A DNA stretch of 64,000 nucleotides, taken from contig NZ_JAHWZX010000015.1 in the NCBI RefSeq assembly GCF_019351405.1, forward strand, positions 1 through 64,000, read 5' to 3'. The DNA is from Stakelama flava (GTDB lineage: Bacteria > Pseudomonadota > Alphaproteobacteria > Sphingomonadales > Sphingomonadaceae). The position numbers were made by a program, and so were the translations under genes. Shown here in pieces: positions 25,283-35,730 of this stretch. Under the pieces are notes generated by a model. It was not told where the DNA came from. It saw only the letters and a program-made list of their open reading frames with translations, and made no database searches. The stretch's first letter is position 1. Each line of letters begins with the position of its first letter.

Positions 25283-26737
25283 ATGCCCCTTTTCCGTCGC
25301 TCGTTCCTTGTCGCGCTCGCGCTGATCCTCGCACCGGCCGGCGCGCGTGCGCAAGGGACGGACGAGCGTCCGATCACCTTCGAAACGATCGACCATCACA
25401 GCGTTGCGGCGTTTGAAGGCACATTCGCCGTTCCTGAAAATCGCGCCGATCCGGACAGCCGAACCCTCACGCTGCATTATGTCCGCTTTCCCGCGACCAG
25501 CGACAGGCCGGGCGCGCCCATCGTGTATCTGGCGGGCGGTCCCGGCGGATCGGGGATAAACACCGCAAAAGGCGACCGGTTCGCCCTGTTCATGGCGCTG
25601 CGCCGGTTCGGCGACGTCATCGCCCTTGATCAGCGCGGAACGGGCGCTTCGAACGATGTGCCCGAATGCGTGTCGCACATCGCCGTTCCCGACGACCATT
25701 CGGTGGGCGAGGCGGAACTGACCGGCTATTACCGCAAGGCAACGGCAGAGTGCGCCGCTTTCTGGCGAGACCGGGGTGTCGATCCGCTCGGCTACACCAC
25801 CGCACAAAGCGTCGCGGACCTTGATGCGCTGCGCCGCCATCTCGGCGTAGACAGGATCACGCTCTGGGGCATTTCCTACGGCACGCATCTGGCGCTCGCC
25901 GCGATGCGGGAAATGGCCGGTCATCTCGACCGGGTAATCCTCGCCAGCGCCGAAGGGCTGTCGCAAACCGTGAAGCTGCCCGCGCGCACAGATGCCTATT
26001 TTTCCCGGCTTCAGGCGGCGATCAACACCGTGCCTGCGGCAAAAGCCCTTTATCCCGATATCGCGGCGCTGATCCGGCGGGTGAACGCCCGCCTGCGCGA
26101 TCATCCGCAAACGCTTCATCTGTCGCAAAAGGATGGCGGCGTTTCCGACGTCGTTCTCAACGCCGATTCGATGCAGCGAATGGCCGCGGCGATGATCGCC
26201 GATCCGGGCAGCGCGGCGGCCATGCTCGCGCTGTACCGGTCGATCGATGCCGGCGAATTCGGCCCCGTCACCATGGTTGTGGCGCGCTATTTTCATTCGG
26301 GCGGCCCCATCCGCCTCGACGCGATGCCGCTCGTCATGGACATCGCTTCGGGCATTGACGACGACCGCCTTGCGCTGGTCGATGCGCAGGCCAGACACGC
26401 GCTTCTCGGCCGTTACCTAAATTTTCCGATGCCGCAGCTTAACGGCGCACTTCCCGGTGCCGATCTCGGCCCGGCCTTTCGCAAACCGCCCGAAAGCGAC
26501 GTTCGGACGCTGCTCCTTACCGGCACGCTCGACGGACGCACCTATCCCGACGCGCATCGGGCGGCGACGTCGGGCCTTACCCATGTCGATCATGTCACCA
26601 TCGTCAATGCCGGACACAATCTGTTCATGGTGTCGCCGGAAGTGACGAACACCATCACCGACTGGATGGCCGGGGGCGATGTCGACGGCCGTCGGATCAC
26701 CATCGCGCTGCCCGATTTCGTGAACCCGATGCCGTAA
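25283..26737 (+). CDS. Secreted alpha/beta hydrolase (TAP-like, S33 family)
   Basis: A 484-residue exported alpha/beta hydrolase related to the S33 prolyl-aminopeptidase/tripeptidyl-aminopeptidase group. A signal peptide (SFLVALALILAPAGARAQ) is followed by the oxyanion region IVYLAGGPGGSG and VIALDQRGTGAS. The nucleophile is S198 in LWGISYGTHLAL. The C-terminal TAP-like segment TGTLDGRTYPDAH carries the acid, and the His is in IVNAGHNLF. The substrate, a peptide or an ester, cannot be decided. It is divergent from the LytTR gene and may be its target. Confidence 0.87.
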   Translation: MPLFRRSFLVALALILAPAGARAQGTDERPITFETIDHHSVAAFEGTFAVPENRADPDSRTLTLHYVRFPATSDRPGAPIVYLAGGPGGSGINTAKGDRFALFMALRRFGDVIALDQRGTGASNDVPECVSHIAVPDDHSVGEAELTGYYRKATAECAAFWRDRGVDPLGYTTAQSVADLDALRRHLGVDRITLWGISYGTHLALAAMREMAGHLDRVILASAEGLSQTVKLPARTDAYFSRLQAAINTVPAAKALYPDIAALIRRVNARLRDHPQTLHLSQKDGGVSDVVLNADSMQRMAAAMIADPGSAAAMLALYRSIDAGEFGPVTMVVARYFHSGGPIRLDAMPLVMDIASGIDDDRLALVDAQARHALLGRYLNFPMPQLNGALPGADLGPAFRKPPESDVRTLLLTGTLDGRTYPDAHRAATSGLTHVDHVTIVNAGHNLFMVSPEVTNTITDWMAGGDVDGRRITIALPDFVNPMP

Positions 26738-26777
26738 ATGCACGTTGTCGCGCTTTCCAGAAGAATGGGAGAGCGGG

Positions 26778-27544
26778 ATGAAAACAGCCATCGTTACCGG
26801 CGGCGCTCAGGGAATCGGGCGCGGGATCGTCGATCACATGCTGGGCGAAGGGTGGCGTGTCGCGGCGCTCGATCTGGACGAAGAGGCGCTGGACGATCTC
26901 GCCGCGACCTATCTCGGTCAGCCGTTGCTGGCCCGCAAATGCAATGTGGGCGATGAAGCATCGGTGGCGGGCGCGTTCGAAGCGATTGACGCGTGGCAGG
27001 AAAAGGCCGGGGAGGACGGCATCGACCTGCTCGCCAGTAATGCCGGGATCGCGCAGGCGCATAGCGGGCCGATCGAGGACCTCTCGCTTGCCGACTGGCG
27101 CAAATGGCAGGACGCGCACCTGACGGGAGGATTCCTCATGACCCGCTCGGCGGTGCCGCTGCTACGCAGGCGCCGGGGCGCGATCGTCTTCACCGCCTCG
27201 ACCCGCGCGGTGCAGTCCGAACCGGACAGCGAAGCCTATGCCGCGGCAAAGGGCGGGCTGCTCGCGCTTACCCATGCGCTCGCGATCAGCCTTGGCCCCG
27301 ACATCCGCGTGAACGCCGTGCTTCCCGGCTGGATCGAAACGGGCCGTGGCAGAAGCCCGCTGCGCGCAGCCGCCCCGATCATCGCGATATCGACCGTGAC
27401 CAGCACCCGGTGGGGCGCATCGGCATTCCCGAAGACATCGCCGCGACGGTCGCCTTTCTGGCGAGCGAAGCCGCCGGTTTCATCACCGGACAGCATATCG
27501 CGGTCGATGGCGGCATGACTCGAAAGATGATTTACGCAGGCTAA
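26778..27544 (+). pseudogene. SDR family oxidoreductase, frameshifted
   Basis: Short-chain dehydrogenase/reductase split by a frameshift. The first part from ATG 26778 has the Rossmann motif [23 protein letters not shown] and the active-site [10 protein letters not shown], up to VLPGWIETG. After about 27343 the SDR sequence continues in another frame: [13 protein letters not shown], then [20 protein letters not shown] and the typical SDR end [18 protein letters not shown], stopping at 27544. One missing base near 27341-27344 explains the shift. Without it the protein would be about 255 residues; as read, the first frame ends at 27518 in unrelated residues. It is either a real inactivation or an assembly error. 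Confidence 0.8.
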
Positions 27545-27645
27545 GGGCCTGGCTTGCGACAGCGCAGCTCCATCCCGACCCGCTGGATCAGATCAGACTA
27601 AAATGGCCGGTGTCACAGGACATGCCTTCCCGGCCATCGGACCTG

Positions 27646-29226
27646 TCAGGCTTTCGCAAGCGCCTCCGCGATCAGCTTGCGACTGTTTTCGATGCCGTAC
27701 AGCGCGATGAAGCTGCCCATACGAGGACCGGCCGACGAGCCGAGCAGCGTTTCGTACAGCGCGCGGAACCAGTCGCGCAGCGTTTCGAAACCGCCGGTCT
27801 TGCCGATCTCGTACACCGCGTTCTGAATGTCCTCGGCAGCGGCGTCGGCGGGCATGTCGGCGAGCACCGCATCCAGCCGCCGCAGCGCATCGATTTCGAC
27901 ACCCTCGGGCGCGCGACGCTGTAGCGTTGGGGCAACGAAATCGCGATTATAGGCGAGCGCATAGCCGATCAGATCGTCAAGCGCGGGATAGTTTTCGGGC
28001 GTAGCGTTATCGACATAATTGCCGAGATAGCCCCAGACCTGATCCTTGTCGGTGTCAGCGCCCATCACGCCGACCAGATTGAGCAGCAGCCCGAAGGTGA
28101 CGGGCAGTGTTTCGGACGGTGGCGGACCGTTATGGATGTGGTGAACGGGGTTGCCGAGCCGCTTGTCGACCGCCTGATCGGCGTAATTGCCGCGGAACTG
28201 CCAATATTCGTCGACCGCACGCGGGATGACGCCCATGTGCAGCGCCTTCGCCTTTTTGGGTTCGCGATAAATGTAGAAGGCGAGGCTCTCGTCCGGGCCA
28301 TAGGTCAGCCATTCGTCGAGGCTGAGGCCATTGCCCTTCGACTTCGAGATTTTCTCGCCCTTTTCATCAAGGAACATCTCGTAATTAAAGCCCTCGGGCG
28401 GGCGGCCGCCCAGAACGCGCGCGATCTTGCTCGACTGCGTCACCGAATCGATCAGGTCCTTGCCCGCCATTTCGTAATCGACGCCAAGCGCGACCCAGCG
28501 CATCGCCCAGTCGACCTTCCATTGCAGCTTGGATTTACCGCCGAGCACGCTTTGTTCGATACGCTCACCCTCGTCCTGGAAGGCGATGATACCGGCATCG
28601 GCATCGACCACTTCAACCGGCACCTGAAGTACGATGCCGCTTTTCGGGCTGACGGGCAGGACTGGCGAATAGGTCGCCTGCCGTTCCTTGCGCAGCGTCG
28701 GCAGCATGACGTCCATGATCCCATCGAAATTGCGCAGCACGTTTTTCAGTGCATCGTCGAACCGGCCGCTTTCATAATAGTCGGTCGAGGAGGCGAATTC
28801 ATATTCGAAGCCGAAACGATCGAGAAATTCGCGCAGGCGCGCATTATTGTGCGCGGCGAAGGAATCGTATTTTTCGAACGGATCGGGGATGCGGGTGAGC
28901 GGCTTGCCCAGATGTTCGGCCAGCATGTCCTTGTTGGGCACATTGTCGGGCACCTTGCGAAGCCCATCCATATCGTCGCTGAACGCGATCAGGCGCGTGG
29001 GAATGTCCGACAGCGTTTCAAAGGCGCGGCGGACCATGGTGGTGCGCAATACTTCGTTGAACGTGCCGATATGCGGCAGGCCCGACGGACCATAGCCGGT
29101 TTCGAACAGGACATGCCCTTTTTCCGGCGCACCGCCGCGATAGCGTTTGAGGAGCTTGCGCGCCTCTTCATAGGGCCAGGCCTTGGCGGTGAGCGCCGCG
29201 TTTCGCAGTTCGGTCGTGCTGTTCAT
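27646..29226 (-). CDS. lysS: Lysine--tRNA ligase, class I
   Basis: Class I lysyl-tRNA synthetase (the archaeal/alphaproteobacterial type, sometimes named lysK), charging tRNA-Lys with lysine. The 526 residues carry the HIGH-like motif in [14 protein letters not shown] near residue 50 and the KMSKS motif as [22 protein letters not shown] and [23 protein letters not shown] are family-specific. Start at 29226 ([22 protein letters not shown]) gives the normal length. Convergent with the SDR gene. Confidence 0.95.
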   Translation of the reverse strand: MNSTTELRNAALTAKAWPYEEARKLLKRYRGGAPEKGHVLFETGYGPSGLPHIGTFNEVLRTTMVRRAFETLSDIPTRLIAFSDDMDGLRKVPDNVPNKDMLAEHLGKPLTRIPDPFEKYDSFAAHNNARLREFLDRFGFEYEFASSTDYYESGRFDDALKNVLRNFDGIMDVMLPTLRKERQATYSPVLPVSPKSGIVLQVPVEVVDADAGIIAFQDEGERIEQSVLGGKSKLQWKVDWAMRWVALGVDYEMAGKDLIDSVTQSSKIARVLGGRPPEGFNYEMFLDEKGEKISKSKGNGLSLDEWLTYGPDESLAFYIYREPKKAKALHMGVIPRAVDEYWQFRGNYADQAVDKRLGNPVHHIHNGPPPSETLPVTFGLLLNLVGVMGADTDKDQVWGYLGNYVDNATPENYPALDDLIGYALAYNRDFVAPTLQRRAPEGVEIDALRRLDAVLADMPADAAAEDIQNAVYEIGKTGGFETLRDWFRALYETLLGSSAGPRMGSFIALYGIENSRKLIAEALAKA

Positions 29227-29342
29227 GATGCGACAGCCTGTGCCGTGTGTGCGGCGCAAGCGCAATGCCCGGCGCGCCTGTCAGGCGAAATGGATCGGTG
29301 GGACCGGCCAGCGATTCAGTGCCTGCCGGCCCCGCCCCTCTC

Positions 29343-31748
29343 CTACCAGTCGAGGCCGGCCTTTACGTAAAGGCGGCGGCCGTTGAAGCCGAACGGCGAA
29401 TAGAAGGGGAAGGATACCACGCCGGTCGAGCTGTACCCGGCGGGCGAAGCGTCGGGATAAACATCGAAGATATTGTCCGCACCCAGGCCGAAATGGAACT
29501 GGTCGGCGACGGTGAAACGCGCTTCGATATCGGTCACGAATTTCTTGCCGGTGTGAAGGTCGCTCGCCTCGGTCGAACCCGGTTCGTTGACATCGCCATA
29601 ATAGACACCGCGCACGGTCAGGCCGAAATCGCCGAGCGTCCAGTCGACGCTTCCGGTGATCTTCGTGGCGGGCGTACCGTCTTCGATCGATACGATGCGC
29701 TGGCGGCTGACCAGCGTCGGCGCGGGATCGAGCGTCGAAGTGGTTTCGGGTATGCTGCGCACATCCAGATCGTTGTAATTGCCCGCCAGCGTGAAAGCGA
29801 ACGCACCGAAATTGTCGGTCGGCAGCCGGTAATTGGCGACGACATCGATGCCGCGGGTGCGAAGCTTCACCCCGTTGAGGAAGAAGCGCGCGCGCTGAAC
29901 CCCCTGCGCGGTGAGCGTGTTGTAGATATCGGGATAATCGTCGGCGAGCGCCGAGACGGTGATGTTTTCCGACAAAGCCAGGCCGTTGCGCAGATCGATT
30001 TCATAGGCATCGGTGGTCAGGTTGAAATTGCCGCTGCGGAAAACGAAACCCGCCGAATAGTTGGTTGATTTTTCGGGTTCGAGCGCTTCGCCGCCCAGTG
30101 CCTGCGCCGTGGCGCTGACCGACGGGAAGGTGCCGGTAAGAACGACATTGCCGTCATCGATGATCGACGCGATTGAGGTATAATATTGCTGTTGCAGCGA
30201 AGGCGCGCGAAAGCCCGTCTGAATCCCGCCGCGCAGCGCGAAGCTGGGCGACAGGTCCCAGCGCGCCGACAGCTTTCCGTTCGCGGTCGTGCCGAAATCG
30301 GAATAATGTTCGACACGGCCCGCCGCGCCGACGCTGACCGGGCCGAAGCGCCCTTCCAGATCGAGATAGCCGCTGACATTGTCGCGATGCACATCAACTT
30401 CGTTGTCGGGGCTGAACCCGCCGAACCCCTGCGCGCCCGCCGAGGCATCAAGCGGCCCTTGCGCATAGGAAAGATATTCGCCCGCGCGAATCTGATACCC
30501 CTCACGCCGATATTCGGCGCCCGCGGCGACTGTCACATCGCCGCCGCCAAACGCATAGTCATGGCTGAGGTCGAGATTGGCGACGAACTGGTCATAGATA
30601 TTCGCGCCGTCGTAAAAACTGGTCGGCGAATCGGCGCCGAAGCTGGCATTGATGCTGTGGATCGTCGAAAAATCGATCTTGTTGCGGCCATAAGAGGCGG
30701 TGAGGCTTGCGTCCCAGCCGCCGACCGCGCCCTTCACCCCGCCGGTGATCGTGTAATCTTTCGAAACCGACTGAATCAGCGGAAGGAAGCCGTCGGGATA
30801 GACCGACAGGACATTGCCCGAATTGCTCGGGTTGCGCGGGAAGGCCGCCGATTGCGTGCGGCGATATTGATAGCCGCCCCAGCCGACCAGTTCCCAGCCG
30901 CTGTCGCCCAGCGGAACCCCCAGATTGGCGTAGGTCGTGTGCTGGCGCACATCGGGATCGCCATAGCGCGAACGCACCTTCGCCGGAGCATCGCGGGTAT
31001 CGAGATCGCCGCGGCTGGTGGGTTCGCGGTTCATCCATTCGGTGGTGAGATCAAGATAGCCTTCATCGCCGATCGGCAGGTTCTGCCACAGCGACGCGGT
31101 GAGCGTGCCGCCATCGGTTTCGTCGCGCGGATCAAGCTGCGCCGGAACATGGGTGGCATAACCGCCAAAGTTGACCGACGCGCCGCCGCCGGTGCGCTCC
31201 TGTCGCAGGCGAAGGTTCACAACGCCCGCGATCGCGTCCGATCCGTAGAGCGCAGAGGCGCCGTCGCGAAGCACTTCGATGCTTTGCAGCGCGCTGGTCG
31301 GAATGGTGTTGAGATCGACCGCGGCCGCACCGCGCCCCACCGATCCGTTGACGTTGAGCAGCGCCGAGGGATGCGCGCGAACCCCGTTGATCAGTACCAG
31401 CGTCTGATCGGGCGAAAGGCCGCGCAGCGTCGCCGGACGGATCGCGTCGGTCGCGTCGGTGACGGCGGGGCGCGGAAAGTCGATCGAAGGCGCAACGGTG
31501 GCAAGCGCCGCGGCGGTTTCGGTCGTCCCCTGCCGTTGCAGCGCTTCGTTCGACAGCACATCGACGGGCGAAATCGCGTCGAGCCGGGTGCGCCCCTCTG
31601 CACGGGTGCCGGTGACGATGATGTCCTGCCCCGCCTGATCCGATTGGGTCTGATCGGCCGGGGCCTGATCGCTGTCCTGCGCGAATGCCGGTTGCGCGAT
31701 CATCGCGGCCATGGCGCAGCCGCCGAGCAGTACAGTCATCAAACGCAT
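29343..31748 (-). CDS. TonB-dependent receptor
   Basis: Outer-membrane TonB-dependent receptor of about 801 residues. Signal peptide RLMTVLLGGCAMAAMIAQPAFAQ. The TonB-box-like region DIIVTGTRAEGRT is followed by the plug domain (SIDFPRPAVTD, IRPATLRGLSPDQTLVLINGVRAH, IEVLRDGASALYGSDAIAGVVN). The beta-barrel ends in GFNGRRLYVKAGLDW with the expected terminal aromatic residue. The closest feel is the group with LNTIPTSALQSIEVLRDG plugs. Ligand unknown. I prefer ATG 31748, six bases after GGGGAA, over a GTG at 31752-31754. It stands alone on this strand, 117 bases from lysS. Confidence 0.92.
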   Translation of the reverse strand: MRLMTVLLGGCAMAAMIAQPAFAQDSDQAPADQTQSDQAGQDIIVTGTRAEGRTRLDAISPVDVLSNEALQRQGTTETAAALATVAPSIDFPRPAVTDATDAIRPATLRGLSPDQTLVLINGVRAHPSALLNVNGSVGRGAAAVDLNTIPTSALQSIEVLRDGASALYGSDAIAGVVNLRLRQERTGGGASVNFGGYATHVPAQLDPRDETDGGTLTASLWQNLPIGDEGYLDLTTEWMNREPTSRGDLDTRDAPAKVRSRYGDPDVRQHTTYANLGVPLGDSGWELVGWGGYQYRRTQSAAFPRNPSNSGNVLSVYPDGFLPLIQSVSKDYTITGGVKGAVGGWDASLTASYGRNKIDFSTIHSINASFGADSPTSFYDGANIYDQFVANLDLSHDYAFGGGDVTVAAGAEYRREGYQIRAGEYLSYAQGPLDASAGAQGFGGFSPDNEVDVHRDNVSGYLDLEGRFGPVSVGAAGRVEHYSDFGTTANGKLSARWDLSPSFALRGGIQTGFRAPSLQQQYYTSIASIIDDGNVVLTGTFPSVSATAQALGGEALEPEKSTNYSAGFVFRSGNFNLTTDAYEIDLRNGLALSENITVSALADDYPDIYNTLTAQGVQRARFFLNGVKLRTRGIDVVANYRLPTDNFGAFAFTLAGNYNDLDVRSIPETTSTLDPAPTLVSRQRIVSIEDGTPATKITGSVDWTLGDFGLTVRGVYYGDVNEPGSTEASDLHTGKKFVTDIEARFTVADQFHFGLGADNIFDVYPDASPAGYSSTGVVSFPFYSPFGFNGRRLYVKAGLDW

Positions 31749-32033
31749 CGTCACTTCCCCTGAACGTAGAAGGGGCGAGCATCGCCCGCCCCCCGGACGG
31801 CAACCCGTCCATGCAAAAATGCACCTTCTCCCGCGCCCCGTATCTTCGTACGGTTGCAGGACAGATTATTTCGTAAATTGCGCCGAGATGACAGGGATAA
31901 GTCGGCAGCGAGTCGGTTCTGTTACCGAATATGGCAATTATGCCACGCTTCGCCGTAGCGAAAGCGGGGCGGAGCGCGACGAAGGCGACCGGCGGCGGTT
32001 GCCAATCTGTTCCGGGTCCGCGACAAGGGCCGG

Positions 32034-34745
32034 GTGACCGCCGCCCTTCCCCATCCCGCGCTGCATGCAAGCTATTCGGGCGTGTGGCTCGCGACGCCTG
32101 GCGGGGAGACGCGGGCGCTGTCGCGCGGCGAGGCGATCCGCATGGCCGCCGATACGCCGCTGATCCTGATGAACGCGCCACTGATCGCGCAGCGGCTGGG
32201 CTATGGCGAGTTGTCGGGGCTGGACATCCTCGAACTGTTCGCCTTCCTTCACCCCGCGCAATTCATGGTGCCAACGCCCAAGGGGCTGGCGCGGGTGACC
32301 GGGCTGGACACGCCGCAAAGCGAGGCCGATGTGGCGGGCTTCCTGCGCGAAGCGACGGCAAGGCTGCTGGCGACGCCCGACGATCCCGACTGGGCCGAAC
32401 GCGAGGGGGCGTGGACATGCGCGCAATCGTTGGCGCGGCTGCGCTGGCCTTGGGCGCCGCTGGTCGCGCCGCGCCTGATAAGGCCGGAGCGCGCCGAGCG
32501 CTGGCTGTTTTCGAAATTGCCCGAATGGGAGGAAGGCGCAGCGCGGCCTTCACCCCGAACGGTGACGATCACCGGCGCCGATGTCGAGGCGCGGCTCGAC
32601 CGGCTGACCGGGGCGGGTGCGGAACGGCGCACTGGTCAGCGCGGCTATGCGGTCGCCGCGGGCCACGCATTTGCGCCGCGCGACATGCGCGATTCGCCCA
32701 ATCTGGTGCTGGCCGAGGCGGGGACCGGGATCGGCAAGACGCTGGGCTATCTCGCCCCCGCTTCGCTGTGGTCCGACGCCGCCGGGGGCGCGGTATGGGT
32801 GTCGACCTTCACCAAGGCGCTGCAACGCCAGCTGGGACATGAGACCCGGCGACTGTTCCCCGACGCCGCGGAACGCAAGCGGCGGGTGGTGACTCGCAAG
32901 GGCCGCGAAAACTATCTCTGCCTGCTGAATCTGGAGGATGCGCTACAAGGCGGATTTGCCGGTCGCGCGGCGATCCTGGCGCAACTTGTCGCGCGCTGGG
33001 CCGCGTATAGCAGCGATGGCGACATGGTCGGCGGCGACCTGCCCGGATGGCTGCCGACGCTGTTCCGCCGCAACGGATCGACCGCGCTGACCGACCGGCG
33101 CGGCGAGTGCATCTATGCCGGGTGCCCGCATTACCGCAAATGCTTCATCGAACGCGCAGCGCGGGCAAGTGCCGAGGCCGATATCGTCATCGCCAATCAC
33201 GCGCTGGTAATGGTCAATGCCGCGCGCGGGCGCGAAAGCGACAGCCGCCCGACACGCTATGTCTTTGACGAAGGCCATCACCTGTTCGACGCGGCCGATG
33301 CGATGTTCGCCGCCGCGCTGACCGGGCAGGAGGGAATCGAACTTCGCCGCTGGGTGACCGGACCCGAACGCGGCAGCCGGGGACGCCGACGGGGCCTTGC
33401 CGCGCGATTGTCCGATGTCGCCAGCTATGACGAACAGGGCGGACGCGCGATCAGCCAGGCGGTGGACGCGGCCATGGCGCTGCCTTCCGACGGCTGGCTG
33501 CAACGGCTGGCCGAGGGCGAACCGTTCGGGCCGATCGAAACGCTGCTCGCCGCCGTGCGGGGCCTGACCTATGCACGTGATACCAAGGGCAGCGATGCGG
33601 GATACGGGCTGGAGACCGAGCTGGCCGAACCGTCGGCCGAACTGGTCGAGGCGGCGGGACCGGCGGGCGAAGCGCTCGACTCGCTGGTCCGCCCCATGGT
33701 CGCACTGGGACGGCGGCTGGAGGCGGTGCTCGCCGAAGCGCCCGACTGGATGGACGGCCCGGCGCGCGCACGGATCGAGGGCGCGATCGCCTCGCTTGGC
33801 TGGCGTACCGAAACGGTTGGGGCGTGGCTGGCGCTGATCGCCCGGATCGGGGGACCGGCAGACCCCGATTTCGTCGACTGGCTGGCGGTCGGCCGGATGG
33901 AGGGGCGCGAATATGATATCGGGCTGCACCGCCACTGGCTGGACCCCAGCCGCCCCTTTGCCAAAACGGTGCTGGAACCCGCGCACGGCGCGCTCGTCAC
34001 CTCCGCCACACTGCGCGCGGGCGGCGACTGGGCGGTGGCCGAAGCGCGCAGCGGCGCGAACCACCTGATGCGCGGTCCCAGCCATTTCGAGGCGGTCAGC
34101 CCGTTCGATTACGCCAACCAGGCCGAAGTGGTGATCGTAACCGATGTGAAGCGCGGGGATTTGTCCGCGCTCGCCAATGCCTATGGCCGGCTGATCGTGG
34201 CAAGCGAGGGCGGCGCGCTGGGCCTGTTCACCGCGATCCGTCGGCTGCGCGGAGTGCATGCGCGGATCGCCGACCGGCTGGCGCGCGAAGGGTTGCCGCT
34301 ATACGCGCAGCATGTCGATCCGATCGACACCGGCACGCTGGTCGACATCTTCCGCGACGATCCGCGCGCATCGTTGATGGGCACCGACGCGCTTCGCGAC
34401 GGGGTGGACGTGCCGGGCGATTCGCTGCGCATGGTGGTGATGGAGGGCGTGCCCTGGCCCAAGCCGACGGTGCTGCACGCCGCGCGCCGTGTTGCCGAGG
34501 GCGGGCGCGAATATGACGATCGTATAGTGCGCGCGAAACTCGCCCAGGCATTTGGCAGGCTGATCCGCCGCGCCGACGATCGCGGGCTGTTCATCCTGCT
34601 GAGTGCGGCGATGCCGTCACGACTGCTGACCGCCTTTCCCGAAGGCACACCGGTAACGCGAATGACTCTGGACGAAGCGGTGGCGCGCGCGCAACGTCTT
34701 CCATCGCGAGCGCCCTTGTTGCATGAGGCACGCGAACAAGCCTGA
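32034..34745 (+). CDS. ATP-dependent DNA helicase, DinG/XPD-like
   Basis: A 903-residue superfamily 2 helicase of the DinG/XPD iron-sulfur type. Walker A is in EAGTGIGKTLGYLAPA (near residue 230) and the Walker B box is DEGHHLFDAAD. The Fe-S cluster cysteines lie between them: one in ENYLCLLNLE and three in GECIYAGCPHYRKC. C-terminal helicase motifs include ALVTSATL, FTAIRRLRGVH, GTDALRDGVDVPG and a QAFGRLIRR segment. DinG-type enzymes unwind R-loops and G-quadruplex-like structures. The N-terminal 200 residues are an extension seen in the alphaproteobacterial branch. A GTG start is used. Next gene follows after 9 bases. Confidence 0.88.
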   Translation: MTAALPHPALHASYSGVWLATPGGETRALSRGEAIRMAADTPLILMNAPLIAQRLGYGELSGLDILELFAFLHPAQFMVPTPKGLARVTGLDTPQSEADVAGFLREATARLLATPDDPDWAEREGAWTCAQSLARLRWPWAPLVAPRLIRPERAERWLFSKLPEWEEGAARPSPRTVTITGADVEARLDRLTGAGAERRTGQRGYAVAAGHAFAPRDMRDSPNLVLAEAGTGIGKTLGYLAPASLWSDAAGGAVWVSTFTKALQRQLGHETRRLFPDAAERKRRVVTRKGRENYLCLLNLEDALQGGFAGRAAILAQLVARWAAYSSDGDMVGGDLPGWLPTLFRRNGSTALTDRRGECIYAGCPHYRKCFIERAARASAEADIVIANHALVMVNAARGRESDSRPTRYVFDEGHHLFDAADAMFAAALTGQEGIELRRWVTGPERGSRGRRRGLAARLSDVASYDEQGGRAISQAVDAAMALPSDGWLQRLAEGEPFGPIETLLAAVRGLTYARDTKGSDAGYGLETELAEPSAELVEAAGPAGEALDSLVRPMVALGRRLEAVLAEAPDWMDGPARARIEGAIASLGWRTETVGAWLALIARIGGPADPDFVDWLAVGRMEGREYDIGLHRHWLDPSRPFAKTVLEPAHGALVTSATLRAGGDWAVAEARSGANHLMRGPSHFEAVSPFDYANQAEVVIVTDVKRGDLSALANAYGRLIVASEGGALGLFTAIRRLRGVHARIADRLAREGLPLYAQHVDPIDTGTLVDIFRDDPRASLMGTDALRDGVDVPGDSLRMVVMEGVPWPKPTVLHAARRVAEGGREYDDRIVRAKLAQAFGRLIRRADDRGLFILLSAAMPSRLLTAFPEGTPVTRMTLDEAVARAQRLPSRAPLLHEAREQA

Positions 34746-34754
34746 CGGAGCGCC

Positions 34755-35297
34755 ATGAAGACGCTGATCCTGCTGCGCCACGCCAAATCGAGCTGGGACG
34801 ATACCGTCTCACGCGATTTCGATCGCCCGCTGAACGCCAAGGGAGAGCGTGCCGCCGCGACGATGGGGCGCAAGCTTAAATCGCTGGGGCTGTCGTTCGA
34901 CCTGCTGGTCGCGTCACCCGCGCGCCGCGTCGAACAGACGCTCGATCATTTCGCGCGCGGGCTTGGCCGCACCATCGCGCCGCAATGGGACCGCCGCCTG
35001 TACCTCGCATCCGAAGCGACGCTGATCGATGTGGCGCGCGAACTGTCCGATGCGCACGATTGTGTGCTGATGGCAGGGCATAATCCGGGGCTGGAGGAAC
35101 TGGTGTTGGCGCTGGTGCCCGATAGCCCGGATAATCCGCTGCGCGAGGCGGTAGAGATCAAATATCCCACCGCCAGCATCGTCGCGCTACGGTTCGATGT
35201 CGCGCGCTGGGCGGACATTGGCGAGGGGCAGGCGCGGCTGCTGCATTTTGTACGTCCGCGCGATGTCGATCCCGCGCTTGGGCCGGATCGCGACTGA
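34755..35297 (+). CDS. SixA-type histidine phosphatase family protein
   Basis: A 180-residue phosphohistidine phosphatase of the histidine phosphatase superfamily. The RHG-type catalytic motif is LLRHAKSSWDD at the N-terminus. The SixA-like SRDFDRPLNAKGERAA and LVASPARRVEQT follow, and the second catalytic His is in LMAGHNPGLEEL. SixA acts on phosphohistidine of signalling proteins; the substrate here is not known. It begins 9 bases after the helicase and is probably co-transcribed with it. Confidence 0.88.
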   Translation: MKTLILLRHAKSSWDDTVSRDFDRPLNAKGERAAATMGRKLKSLGLSFDLLVASPARRVEQTLDHFARGLGRTIAPQWDRRLYLASEATLIDVARELSDAHDCVLMAGHNPGLEELVLALVPDSPDNPLREAVEIKYPTASIVALRFDVARWADIGEGQARLLHFVRPRDVDPALGPDRD

Positions 35298-35359
35298 GCG
35301 CGGCGGCTCTTGCCGTCACCGGAAATATCCGTCGGCCGTCCCGGCGGATCGGATCCGTT

Positions 35360-35728
35360 TTACCGCGAATCAGCAGCCAGCGCGTCAGCAAGCGCATCGC
35401 GTATCGCGCGCAACGACTGGCCGGGCATATCCTGATCGGCGGGCGTTTCTCGGCGCGCGGACGCCTTTGCCTTGCCCTCCTGCGCAAACAGGCGCTGGAC
35501 GCCCGCAATGGTATAGCCTTCGCGGTTGAGCAGCGAATCGATGCGGCGGACCAGCGCGACATCCTCCGCACGGTAATAGCGGCGCTGACCGGCGCGCTTC
35601 ACCGGCCGCAATTGCGGAAAACGGCTTTCCCAATAGCGCAGGCGGTGCTGCGGCAGATCAAGCTCGCGCGATACTTCGCCGATGGTGCGAAAGGCGCCGC
35701 TCGCTTTTTCGCCCGGCGGCTGCGCCAC
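35360..35728 (-). CDS. MerR family transcriptional regulator
   Basis: A 122-residue regulator with an N-terminal MerR winged helix-turn-helix: [21 protein letters not shown], then ESRFPQLRP and the wing [13 protein letters not shown]. The usual MerR dimerisation helix is short. A tail of about 45 residues contains no cysteine cluster, so metal sensing is unlikely. It begins two bases after the ihfA stop, the standard alphaproteobacterial order plsX-fabH-ihfA-merR, where its target is unknown. Confidence 0.9.
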   Translation of the reverse strand: MAQPPGEKASGAFRTIGEVSRELDLPQHRLRYWESRFPQLRPVKRAGQRRYYRAEDVALVRRIDSLLNREGYTIAGVQRLFAQEGKAKASARRETPADQDMPGQSLRAIRDALADALAADSR

Positions 35729-35730
35729 AA

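Noticed and set aside
27603..27637. ATGGCCGG / CCGGCCAT inverted repeat between the SDR gene and lysS as a terminator
   Set aside because: The loop is 19 bases and the stem only 8, with no T-tract on either side; too weak to call.
28132..29370. A 412-codon plus-strand frame opposite lysS
   Set aside because: Antisense shadow of lysS; composition is low-information and no motif is visible.
32943..34259. A 438-codon minus-strand frame opposite the DinG-like helicase
   Set aside because: Same GC-rich antisense effect; no domain, and the helicase motifs on the plus strand are unambiguous.
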